Origin: Paraspadella gotoi
Taxonomy: Eukaryota > Chaetognatha
Reading direction: 5' to 3'
NCBI GenBank assembly: GCA_051294375.1
Contig: CM119270.1
Coordinates: forward strand, 9,177,530 to 9,241,529
DNA: 64,000 bases
Under the pieces are notes generated by a model. That model did not search any database and was not told the origin of the DNA. It worked only from the letters and a program-made list of their open reading frames with translations. Numbering within the stretch: the stretch's first letter is position 1; every line of letters begins with the position of its first letter. Shown here piece by piece: positions 36,184 through 48,265 of the stretch. The translations under genes and the position numbers were made by a program.

Positions 36184-36572
36184 ATGTATAAATAATATGA
36201 ACAATCAAAAAAGGAATCGTATATACAGTTATACACTGTTTTTGTCGTCATGATGAACAATAAAAGACTGTCCCGTCAAACTGTAATAAAATTTCGGGCA
36301 TAAATGTGTGTCGTACTAAATTATTACATTTGATGCCAATCTAACATGGTAGGATGTGTAAAAGTTAACCAGCTCCATAACGAGAAAAATAACCCAAAAG
36401 CACAAAACGTTGAAACCGTGTCATTGTCAAAATTCGGGTAAAATAACCGTAGGTATAATAGATTGGCTCGACGCTTCTCTCTCCCCGATTTCCGGCGTGG
36501 CGGCGTCAACGCGCCTGAAGTTGGCGCGGCGTCAACGATTGGCGTTCGGGTCGCAAGTTGGAGTCACATGTG

Positions 36573-38165
36573 TCACCGATGGCAATAACGATAATCGATA
36601 CGACAATCCGATCGGCAATAAAGCTGACCTTTCAACCTGAATGGACTTGAGAACGGATTATATCAGAAAGCCGTCTAGAGAGATAACGAGAGGATGAAGA
36701 AGAGAGACGAGAGAATAGGAGAGAGAGTAGAGAGAAGAATATCGAGGCAGAATCGATCACTGACGGAGATACCTGAGAGAAGAGATGAGAGAGAGAGAAA
36801 GTAGGGAGAATGACTCGGATAAACAAAATGATATTGACTGCTTCAAAAGAAAAAATACATTTGTTAAAATGAAGACAAATTGAATAAATGATATGATAAA
36901 TTAAAGTATGAAAGAATGCAAATAAAAGTAATAAAATAAAAAAAAACGTTGGAAAAGCTTTCAACTCGCAATTAAGGTTATTTACGGGGCACTTAAATTT
37001 GTACCAGAATTCTCAGCTGAACCGTAAATGACGAATATAATTTTTTGGCAAATCTTTAGTCAGTTCTTACTTGTCTGGCACTAACAGACTTAAAAATGTC
37101 AAAAAAAATTTCTTCTTTTATCGTCTAATATTAATATTCTCGGATGTCGTTATTAAAGTTTCTTCAAATCGCTTTAAAATAAAAAAATTAGATTTCCATC
37201 ACACAGACCCTCTCACTTATTATTACTTCCAACAGAGACCACCAAATATCACCCCCCCCACGCGCCATCTCGCGCCATCTGTTTTTTCACCTGACTCTCA
37301 TCCTCCTTTCCCGCTCTTTCCCCAACCGATTCTCACGCCCATCTGCAAACCATCTCGCCATCCCCATCTATAAACCCTCTTCCCCAAACCAACCCCCCCA
37401 TCTACCCCCTACCTACCCCCATCCGTAATCGGCGCAACTCCGGTCCCCGAAATCCTTCATATCGCATTCTTCGCGTCCGGCCTCCACGTGGCCGTCGCCA
37501 CATCTGGACCGACGACACCCTGGGGAGGAAGTGGTGTGGAAGGAGGGATTAAAGACGGAGGGGGTGAGGAAGGGGGGAGAGAAAAAGGAAATTAAAGAGG
37601 ACGGGGAAAAATAAGAAATTGGGAGTAGAAAGGAGAGATTAAAGAAAGAGGAAATTACTGGCTGGGGGAGAAAGGAAGAATAAAAGAGAAAGAGAGAAGA
37701 GAAGAAAGACGAGAGAAACGAATATTGAAAGTGATAACTGAAAGAAAATATAGAAATTATGTAATAGTGGGAATAGATAAACGAACTTTGGGCCGTGGAG
37801 AGAAAAACCAAATTAAAGACAGGAAGACAACATTGAATTTAAAGTCACGAAAAAAACGGTCGGAAAATAAAAAAAAAGAAATTAAATGGGGGAGAGAAAA
37901 ATGGGACAGATATAAAAAAAAACAAAAACAAAACCCAAAAAACAAATAAGAATCCCTCCTCATAAAATCTCAGTAAATGGGCGAGCGAGAAAAATACAAC
38001 TGAAAGGTTTAATCGAAGAAAAGGATTGAAAAAGAAAATTAGGACGAGAACAGAGGCTTAATAGAAAGCGTCACAATTTGGAAGTCGAAGACAGCCGCGG
38101 GAAAATGCGAAAGTCGGAGGTGGAGAAACAGAGAAAAGAAGAGAGACAGAGAGAGAGAGAGAGAG

Positions 38166-38227
<62 letters not shown>

Positions 38228-38720
38228 GAAGAAGAAATTAAAGGAGAAAAAGAAAGAAGCCATTGTCACTTCTGGCACCGGGACGCTCTGAGGGAAAATC
38301 GAAAAAAAATTTCAGGGACCAAAATCAGGTGGAGAAAAATAGAAAAGAATTAGCAGCTTTCAAGAACGAATCTAAAATTTAAAATTAAGGGGAATAAAAA
38401 AATATAAATGAGAAAATGTTGATAAGGAGAGAAAAGTAGGAATCCAATCGAGGAAGCCTCGTCCCAAGGCAAATGGCGTGGTGACAATTGTGAACAGAAA
38501 AAAAAAGGAAAAAAGGTGGACAAAAGGGAAACTGAACGATGATGCAATGAGAGAAAAAAAATCCGAGGGAACATAATTGAATAAACGAGCGGAGAGAAAG
38601 AGAAAAATAATGGGTGAGTGAGAAAAAAAATTATATTAAAACGATTGATAGAAAATAAGGAGGGAGGAAATTAAAAAGACCGAACCGGAATAAAACTCTT
38701 TCAATTAAGCGAGAGAGGCA

Positions 38721-38757
<37 letters not shown>

Positions 38758-41700
38758 AGTTAATGAACGAAGAGACGCCCGGAAATCCCTAAGGTGATCC
38801 ATTAACAGCTTTAAAATGAAATCAAGTTTAAAGTGAAATAAACTTTCAATCGCGAATTTATATTAATCTTATTAACGATGGCTGAAGAATTAAAGTGGTT
38901 TAGAATGTTAACCAGAATGAAAGATATGTAATAAAACTTTTTTTTATCAAACCGCACGATCTTCGGGTCAACGCACTTCCACGAAGCTTTATTTAAAATA
39001 AACACACTAAACCTCGCAATCCCTACTCAAGTTGTTAATTTTTTCTGTGACAACTTTAATCTGAAACGTCATCATCGACGACAGTAGAAAATAACGTTCG
39101 ATAACGATAACAACAATGAAGACGACAACGACAGAAGATATACTCAATTACCGCGGAAAAGTTCTTTTTGTTATGTCTCGGTTATCATTGTTGCAATTGG
39201 GTGCGATTGAAACATATGGTATCAGTTATGAAGAGGCATTAAAACGAATGAATTAAATAAACCAATCAATTAATAAATCAATCATTCCAATTACAACGAC
39301 CCTTTCAAAGCTCACCGACGCAGGAATCGTGAACGTTCTGATTGCCGTCGTCACACTCCTCGCCCGATTCCAAATTGACGACGCCGTCACCGCAGAGTGA
39401 CGCCTGTCGGAGGTGGGGGGTGTGAAAGATATTTGTAATTGGTGGGTTAGAGAGGAAGTGAGCATATTTAATAATACTGAAGCCTCAGAGAATCTTATTT
39501 ACCGATAACGCCCTCCAAGCCACGTGATCCCTGAAGTAGATGGTCTTGGTGTCGGTCCTGTAGGCTACAAGTCCCTCGTGCGAAACGCGCGTCATCGCAG
39601 CCTCGTCGTGGAAAATCAAAACCCCCGAGAGGCCCGGCGATCCACGAGAGCCGGGGGCGCCTGAGATGGGGTTGCCAGGGGCAACGGCAAAAAAAAATGG
39701 GGGGACGGGAGGGGGCAAGTGAGACGTGACAGAGAGAGACTGATAGAGACGCAGTGGCAGGGCACGAGGCCAAGGACGATCGACAGAAAAGGCCCCGGTG
39801 ATTGATGCAAGAGTTTGTGGGGAAAAAAGAGAGGAGAGAGCGACAGAAAATGGGGAGAATCGAAGGCAATTAAAGAAAATGTTAAGGTCACCAAAGGTCA
39901 ATCCGTCGCTTCCTCTTTTTCCTCAATCTCAACTTTGCCAATAAAGAAGCGAAGATTTCTTTTCCTCCCGTCTCACTCCCGGCCCTATTTTGTCCGTTCC
40001 TGACCTTCGCCCTGACCCTTTCCTCGAGGCCAACCCGATTCGTTCCCGATCTTCTGAAAGGTAAGTTCTTTTTCTCCTTCATTCAACTCTCCAACCCTGC
40101 CTTACCCCAACCCCTTCCAAACCTACCTGCTACTCCCATCTCCCCACGGTCACCCTTGTTGCCTTTGGTCCCGTCCGAACCCCGCGGCCCGACGGGGCCC
40201 ATTACACCCGGAGGCCCTGCCGGACCTGGGTGACCGGGCAGCCCGCTTGGGCCAGGCGGTCCGGTCGGGCCACGAAGGTCTTCTCGCTCGGGGCGGGGGT
40301 CGTAGACTTTCGAAGATCTTGAAAGGTCTGATGAGAAAGGAACGATTAGGTCATGTCAGAATTCTCATTCTCGGTGAAATAAATGAAAAAATAAAATCAT
40401 AAAAATCATAAAAATAAGATAAAAATAAAATCAAATTTTCTGATATTTTTACATTTTTGTATATCAACATTTAAAAGCTAAGCTCTTGTCTCGATGATAT
40501 AATCTCAAACGCTTAACTGAAAGAGGCTAATTTTTAATCAAGCAAATATGGTGGACTAAAATCGACCAACCGTTCATCTGCGGCCATTGGTGCCGGAGGC
40601 AAGTCATTCGCCTCCCAACCCCAAGGTCCGGGGTTCTAGCCTGGTGGTCGCCTAGCAGTTAAGAGGGACGGGGCGCTTAACCCGCCTGTAACACGGAGTT
40701 ACAGCATGATCCGAAGCTCAGGGACTGTTCTCTCACTAACACATAACAATAATTACTGTCTCTTCACAACGAATTTTTGCAAACAAAAAAAAAAACTAAA
40801 CAAATAACCGTACAACATTCCCTTACGTTTCTTCATAATATGTAAAGCACTTTTATTCGTTTTTTTTTTTGCTGAATAATATTTTTTCAAGAAGTAAATA
40901 TGAAATCTTTGAGCGGAATCGTTCTCGTTGTCCTCATCGCGAGCGCAACCGGTGAGTAAAGATAAGGAATCGTCGCATTTTGTTTTTCCTCATTGATGCC
41001 AAGTATAGACGATAATGACGACGCGACAGTAGAAAAAAGACTGTAATAACGATATCTCTACACCAATCTTTTTAATTGTTATGACATTCGTCTTTTTTCG
41101 CCACCAGACGCTTTCATCCTTAAGTTGGATCAGCCCGCGATTGTCGCCCAGAATTGGATCAACGCCGCCTCGAATTCGAAATTCGAAATCGCCGTCACTT
41201 CGGTGCTCAGTGAACTGCTCCAGGTTTTATCAAAATCCGGAAAGATGGAGAGTAAGAATCGGCGCCAATTCTCTGACAGCGACAGTGATCATCAATGATT
41301 GCGTCAACGAGAAATGCAGAAAGTTGAAAAGGAGCTTTTTATTTTCTCTTGTCAGGGAAACGTTTTCACCTTGCACGTTCTGGTCGCTGTGACTGACTGC
41401 ATCAAGAAGGTCGTGTGGTACCCTTGCGCACTCAAATCCTTTAAACCAACGCAGCAATGCGTAGTCAAGGTCACGATGGACCAAAACCCTCACGCCAAAA
41501 TCATCGGATGCCAAGATTATCCATAAATCATAACAGATGAAAACGATCCGGGGAAAAAAAAAACCAAAGGGACGGGAAAGAATAGAAGAGAAAATGGGTA
41601 AAAAACAGTGAAAGAAAGCCGCAATGATTTAAGTTTAAGTTGAAAAATTACTTAGACATTTTAACTTCCTACTTATTCTTTTACTTCATCTTGCTATCGG

Positions 41701-41921
41701 CTATGATTATTTCGAGATTTATTTAGACCAAAAATAAGTTCATTCCTCACCGTTGATATCCGATCTTGAAGGTCGACGTGGTCCAACCGGCCCGGGAGGG
41801 CCTGGGGGGCCCGTAAAACCTGGGGAACCAGGCGGTCCAGGCGGACCGGCTGGCCCAGGTGGACCAGGCGGCCCTGCTTGACCAGGCCGATTTGAATAGT
41901 CAACATTCTGAGTAGAGTGAG
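36573..41921 (-). CDS. COLQ: ColQ-like acetylcholinesterase collagenic tail protein, 3' part (six exons)
   Basis: Minus-strand exons in order: 41751-41921, 40127-40327, 39503-39660, 39316-39403, 37417-37519, 36573-36636 (stop 36573-36575); phases all fit. Exon one starts [13 protein letters not shown] and gives 12 Gly-X-Y triplets; after a non-collagen spacer of about 25 residues come 20 more. Then a trimerisation-like segment ([16 protein letters not shown]), followed by the cysteine module [51 protein letters not shown] and finally [18 protein letters not shown]. The order [28 protein letters not shown], and GxLxCxxxCxIDxxxC is that of the vertebrate ColQ C-terminus, which targets asymmetric acetylcholinesterase to the synaptic basal lamina. 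The 5' exons (signal peptide, proline-rich AChE-attachment motif) were not found. Other short collagens with CGDG modules remain possible. Confidence 0.75.
38132..38228 (+). repeat. (GA)n microsatellite in a ColQ-like intron
   Basis: Interrupted GA tract within a purine-rich 1.2 kb (37530-38760) lying in the intron between 37520 and 39315; a second GA tract is at 38718-38756. The rest of the intron shows no feature. Confidence 0.9.
40547..40765 (+). mobile_element. tRNA-like SINE family B, copy 2
   Basis: Forward copy, starting TATGGTGGACTAAAAT and ending ATTACTGTCTCTTC. A-box-like TGGTGCCGGAGG and B-box-like GGTTCTAGCC are present. It lies in a ColQ-like intron, 135 bases upstream of the cystatin start codon. 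Confidence 0.6.
40900..41526 (+). CDS. Secreted (type 2) cystatin-like cysteine-protease inhibitor, complete, 3 exons
   Basis: Exons 40900-40951, 41108-41223 and 41356-41526 give 112 residues, the usual cystatin size. Residues 1-17 ([17 protein letters not shown]) form a signal peptide. The body has an N-terminal helix, then [20 protein letters not shown], which aligns with the family's VLS-x-QVVAG-x-x-Y-x-L-x-V strand pair; the inhibitory loop QxVxG appears as ELLQG, a degenerate form. Four cysteines (TDC, YPC, QQC, IGC) and the ending GCQDYP match the two conserved disulfides of type 2 cystatins. It lies wholly within an intron of the ColQ-like gene on the opposite strand. The exon 2 donor (CAG|gtttta) is weak; a stronger GTAAGA at 41252 would break the frame. 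Whether it inhibits papain-type proteases with the altered loop is unknown. Confidence 0.7.
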
Positions 41922-42872
41922 CTGGAAAATAAATTTATACATGTTACTATTAAGGTTTTGAGTTTTATTTCTTCTTTCCTTGCCCGACACTGTCATTTTG
42001 TTTTTCAAAATAAGCTGCTTCGCAAAAACGCAAAGGAGGGCGTCATCTCGTGCTTTTTCGAAATAATTCAAAACAAGTTAAAATAAAAGATGATTCACGA
42101 AGTGCGAAAAATAAGTATATCACTAAATGTTTAAACATTTGTGAAATCGTCAGTTTCATTTTTTATACATTTTTTGTTGTGCTTCAATTTCTAATTAATT
42201 CAAGAATTATTATTAGTTGATATTAGTATGTAGTTGTAGTATAAGTTATAATCAATATAACTGATTAGTTATAGTACACTGAAATAGGGACAAGTTTTTC
42301 ATCTCGTCTTCGCTTTACTGGAACCAGCGACGACGGAACGTGCCACCCAGATTCACAAACTCGCTTCACTAGGATTCTTCTTTCTAAAACTGAGTGAGAT
42401 CGATTCACTCGATAGGAAAAGGGTTGACCTTATTAGGGTAAATATTATTACGGGATGAGAGAAAGAGAAAAGGAAAACTAAAGAGGGAGATTAACAAACA
42501 TTCAGCAGTTATATCAACAAGCCCTCCCATTTCGAAGCAACTTCTCAAAAAAAAATAAATAAATAAAAGAAAAAAAAATTAACGCTCGACGATAAGCCTG
42601 ACGGTAACATCAAAAGGCCTAACCTCAAAAAATATTTAAATATTCAAAAAAATATTTTAAAAATTCATTTTAATAAACTCTTCATTTATTTTTACAAGTT
42701 CAAAAGGTGAAAATTAAATCATTTGGTATACAATTTTTTTTCTCGAAAGATAATGTAAAATAGCATACAACTTCGAGATACATCGTTTGCTCTCATTAGG
42801 ATTATCTTTATAGTTTGGATGCCTGGCAAAAAACGCAACAAGAGAAAAAGCAAAAGAAAAAATCAAAACAAA
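41922..42872. other. Region between ColQ-like and BTB-Kelch genes
   Basis: AT-rich with no supported exon. The missing 5' exons of the ColQ-like gene should start here or further upstream, and the BTB-Kelch promoter should lie here; no TATA box or initiator was convincing. Confidence 0.4.
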
Positions 42873-45800
42873 ATGGAACTGGACATCAAAGGTAAGGGTC
42901 GGTTCGAACAAGCTATTGAGGTTTTATCCAATCATAATTCTATCTTTTATGTATGTTGTTGTTAAGATGATCATTCTCAAGCTCCTAAAATACAAGAAAA
43001 CGTGACCGGCGAATTTCTCACGTCTCATAACAACACCGATGAACCGAATGATTCACTTCCGACTTCTGAAACAATTCCGGACGCCGATAAAAACGCACAT
43101 CTATTATCCTCATCAATGAAATCAACCGACCCTCCGGTAAACAACCACGTGGTGGCGCTTCTGCCCGAACCCGTCTTCATGTCCACGGCGCCTCTCAATA
43201 TTTCGAGAGAGGGCAATGAGGGACATGAGGCGAAGGAGTTCGACGTGGAGAAGGAAGAGGAAAATAATCCATTGATGCTCCGAGATTCGCCGATTGAAGG
43301 TAACCTTCTCTTATTGACTCGTTTGAAAGTTACGATTAACGTGTATTTATTACTATGTCCGTTTTATTTACACATCGTTTCGGTTTTTGTTTTAATTTAG
43401 ACGAGAGCAGTTATTCTCTGGTGATTGACGAAGGGGTCAAGGATGATTCGGACAACATCGGTGCGGATAAAAAGGGCGGGTGAGTTTTGGGTCGAAAAAA
43501 TGTTAAATATTAAAACCCTTTTGATCCGTTTTCAAATAAATAAAGTAAATTTTGTAAATATACTCGCTTTTTTACCGAGCAGTAAATTAAAAAAAAAATT
43601 AAGGTGGTTCACGTTTGAAAGAAAATTGCTTGATCGCTTTTAATTAAAAGTTTTAATTCATTAATCTAATTTCTCAGAAATTTAAGCGAAGACGACGGAT
43701 GCGAACTCATGTTCGCTGTCGACATCGACAACGAAGTTAACGACCAGAACGACGACGACGACGCCCAAGACAACGACGCTGTCGATTCCGACAGCCTCGA
43801 CTCGATTGGTCGTTGCAGGTTATTAACTCCCCCCATTTCGCGGGGAAAACAAGCTATCGACGACCCTTCCGAAATTCCACCGGGCGCCTCTAACACCAAT
43901 GAGGAAACTAAGGCCGGCAATCGAGCCACTCGAAGGAAGAAACGCTCCTTCGCTAAAAGAGCTAAGAGATTCGACGCTAAAAAAGAAAAAGATGAGAAAA
44001 ATAAATCTGGTAAATCCGGCGACAATAAAACCGGCGTCGTTGAATGCCCCGTCGAAAAATTCGTGGTCGAAAAAACGGGACGAGAAATAGAGGGCATAGA
44101 ACCTTCGCCCTCTGCTGACAAAGATGAACCAAATGTTGGTGGTGCTGCCGCTCCCGCAATAGCTGAACAAGGCCAAGTGGACCTCGGCCAAGCCGGAACC
44201 CCTTGCAGGTTATGATAATGTTTTTAGAAGTTAAGCGTTTATCCCTCAAATCGAGTTTACGCTGTGAGTCGCATTCTTTGCCGTTGCACGAGTTTTGGCA
44301 GAGGGACTCTAATAATCATATGACTTCTATTACCTTGTCGACAAAGATACTCTAGAAAGCAGTTATTATTGATTTAACCTTTTTAATCCGTACAAAACAT
44401 GCGCTAATAACCCTATGCACCTTGTTGCTCTTTTGTTATTTTTTTTTTCTGCAAGAAATAAAGAAAGACAATATTATATGTTCGCGAGGATGAAATGTAC
44501 AACAATTGTATAGACGAGTTTTATTATTTCATAAAATTAATATTAACATTAGTATCCAATGTGTCGTGGTTGGGTCAAGATTTATTTTAGGAAAGATGTT
44601 GTAAAACGCGAGGAAAAAATCGTTAGGCCAGAAAACGGTCCCGGTGAATAAAGAGATTTGCGGTTCCCCTTTGTAATCGAATTTGTTTCGAATTTAAAAA
44701 AACATATTTAATTTGAAATCCGCTCTTCTAGATTTATGGACGTAACGGTGCACGCCAAAAGTAAGAAGGCCTCGACTGAAGTGGAATCTCGAGCGCTCGA
44801 GATGGCCAAAGAAGCGAGGGATCAGCTCAAATTCCTCGCCGGCAACACGCCCGTCTTGGCTCCGGATCCGTTGTACATCTATGACTCTAGCAACAGAAAC
44901 TTGGTATCCGGTGAGAAAATATGAAAATGAAACATTTTATTTTGATAACTGAAGAGACCTAATTTTTATAAATTTTCAAAAACTTATTTAATTTAATTAT
45001 TTTATTCTAATTATCCTAATGTTTGTTTTTTGTTGCTATTTTGCATATATTCTGCCTTTCATATAGAAATCCTTTCACCCACTCTCCATCAGGCACCCAC
45101 TTCTACGACTACCTCCACCCCACCGTTCTCCAGAAGGGCGTGTCCGGGTATCTCCTCAACTCTCTCTTCACGGATGTCATTCTCCGCGTCAACGGGGTCA
45201 TTTTCCCCGCCCACCGTATCATCATCTCGGTCAAGTGTCGCGGACTCCGCCGCCGATTCGAGGCAGAGCCGCGTCGACGAGAGTTTCCTGTGCTGGAGGT
45301 GGAAGACCCCAACATCATGTTCCTGGTTCTGTCGTTCGTGTACAGCGGAAAGACCGATTTCCAGGAAGACACGTGCAAGCCGCTGTGAGTTTATACCTAT
45401 GGAATTTTAGTTATGATTTTAATTTAACTTTACGCTCATTAGCTACGCTGCCGCGGCCGCCTTCGACCTTCCCGTCCTTCGAAAGGCTTGTCAACGGTAT
45501 CTCATGGACAACCTCAAGCCCAACAACTGCCTCATGGTGATGAGACTTGGAACGGTTAACGACGACGAAGAAATGTACGCGAAGGCGAGAAAATATGCCC
45601 TGAAGTATTTTGATAAGGTTAGGCTTGATGTGGGCAATGTTAACTTCAAATCCATCCTTTGACGCCCTTGTTTACAATTCTGATTTTTTTAGTTTTGTCC
45701 TTTCCCTTTTACTAGAGCCAAACTTCGTCAATGGGGTGGGTCAGAAGTTTGATTTGGGAACCTTTCCAAATGAAAATTCATACATTTCTGAGAAAACTTT

Positions 45801-48220
45801 CAATGGAGCAAAATTTTCTAAAATGGCAAGAAGCATTAGTAATTAATTTTTTAATATTTATTTATAGATAGGAAATGTCAAAAATTTTTTTTTGAATTTT
45901 TTATTTTTAAAAGCAGATTCAAATAGCTTATGAAAAGTTATCTACACAAAGTATAATTCTTTTTCCAATATTTTGATGATAAGTGGGTTTAAATTGAGAA
46001 AAACCTTAAAAAATCATCATCATCATCATCATCCGATGATTTTAGCAGTTTTTACTAATTTTTAATAATAAAACATCAAAATTTTAAAAAGTTGTAATTA
46101 TATTTTTTGCTTAACTTTTTAAGCTCTATCAGAATCAATTAAAAAAATTTAAAATATCCCAAAAAAAATTTTGACATTATATAGCAATATAATAATATTA
46201 ATTAGCGAATTACTCATGGTTCGGAACATTTTTGCAAAAAAATATTTTAACACAATAATTAATACCAATAATGGATTAGTTTAATGCTGTTCCCATTAAA
46301 ATTTGAATTTGGTCGGCTACCGCTACTTTTACAGCCGTTTTATTATTTCAAATTTTCTCAGGTGACTTATTGTCGAGAATTCNNNNNNNNNNCATGCGAA
46401 GAGTTGCAGGATCTCTTCCGCGACGACGCCCTCAACGTCAGGAGCGAGAAAGAAGTCTACTGCGCGACGATTCGTTGGATCGAAGACGATCTCAAATGGC
46501 GCGCTAACCGCGCCTTCGAGGTGCTGAGATATGTGCGGTTTCCGCTTCTGCCGAAGGATTTCATGCTGCAGGTTTGGCTCTCGGCTAAATGTGGTATGTG
46601 AAATCCGTCCTGAGCGACAAGTATCAGGATTTTGTGAGGTTGAGAATACTGTTTATTGCTAAGTATACTGTGGTAAATTGAAAATTTCCCGTCGGTTGCC
46701 TTTTTGATTTTTTACCGCATCATTTTAGGCGGTGGACGAGAACGATATCTTGCGTCGGGACGCAGATTGCAAGACTTTGCTCATCGAGGCCAAGGCTTTC
46801 CTGACTCCAGGTGCATTAATATATATTTAATTTAATTCATTTATTTGGGTTTTAAAATCTCTGCATACATGTTAAATAAATATCAAATGTATTCATTCAT
46901 AACCCACTTTCATCCCTCCAGGACTTCGCCCAGCCCTCCCTAACTTTCGTCGCCGGCCCCGACCTTCCACAGGATTCGAGACCGCTATTCTGATCTTGAC
47001 TCCGCCCGATTCAGAACGTGGACAAAATACAGAGACGAGCAAACCGGATGGGCTGGGTGGTCAAGGTTAGGGATTAATATTGGTTAGCTAGCTATTTAAA
47101 CTTTATATTGAAGGACAGCTGGTTATTTAAGCATTTCCCATTTTTCTTCAAGGCGCCCTTTGCCGTTTGTTTTCGTACACCGCAAAAACCAGCATGCTTC
47201 GTCCTTTAGCACCGGTCCCATGGTTTGATCACGATACCCGAAAGATCCGGAAGGGCTCTGGTCGCGGCCCCGTCCCCGGAGTCGGCGCCGGGATGGTCAG
47301 TTATGGCAACGATGTCTTTGTCGCTGGAGGAATCGGTTGCGATCGAATGTTTCGGTATCAAGCGGATTTGAACACTTGGACCGAGTGTGAAAGGTGTGAG
47401 GGTAATTGTAGATAAAGAAATTGCATCGGAATCTCGGCTTATGAGTAACTTTCAGTTGAATGCGCACCTGTACGAAATGAAGTCGCAGATTAATTAAGTT
47501 TCCTCTCAAGCTCAATGAATTAAATTTTTTTTTACGACATTCTCTTTAAATTCTTCCCCTCTCCCTCTCCACACATTATCCTCTTAGAATGATCATCCCT
47601 CGTCGCCATTTCGCCATGGTGACGGTGCTCGACTCCATCTACGTCATCGGCGGCATCTACGCGTCCGAGTCGGAGCCCTCGTCTCCGCTCCACTCCATCC
47701 ATCGCTACGACATCGCGCGCAACAGTTGGAGGATTATCGGAGAGTTAAGACGCGCCGTCGATTCCGCGGCCGCCGTCGTCGTTTCTGGCATTGATGTCGG
47801 GTAAGTTCTTTAGATAAGACACAATGAAAAATAATGTGGCGAAATGGTCTCGTGCTGATTTTGGCCCTTTAAAATTGTTTCTGAGCCAAATTGATTTTTT
47901 ATTTTTGGTAATATGTGCGATATACACTACTGGACATTACTGTGTCTGACCATAACCCTTGACCATCAACAAAAAGCTAACAGCTAACTATATATATATG
48001 TATAAATGTATAACAATATTAAATAAATATTGTTATACATTTAGTTTATTCTCTAATTTCATCATTGTTGTACATTGCCTAATGTATTGATTTATCTATC
48101 TATCTCTCTCTCTCTCTTTCACCAAATTTTTCAATTTTCAAATTCACTTACTCTCTTCTTCCCTGTCCTTACCTATCCTCACATCTGACTACTATCCCTC
48201 ACTCAATTCTTTGTTGGAAA

Positions 48221-48265
<45 letters not shown>

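Noticed and set aside
41242-41257. Stronger GTAAGA donor for cystatin exon 2
   Set aside because: Splicing there would give phase 1 and the next exon would hit a TGA within 14 codons; the weaker donor at 41224 keeps the four-cysteine cystatin frame.
42714-42911. Minus-strand frame with a signal-peptide-like start, considered as the missing 5' exon of the ColQ-like gene
   Set aside because: It has no ATG at its start, overlaps the BTB-Kelch first exon, and no donor of the required phase 1 was found in it.
46383-46392. Possible frameshift in the BACK domain at the N run
   Set aside because: The ten Ns keep the frame between VTYCREF and CEELQDLF, so the gap length is compatible with an intact exon.
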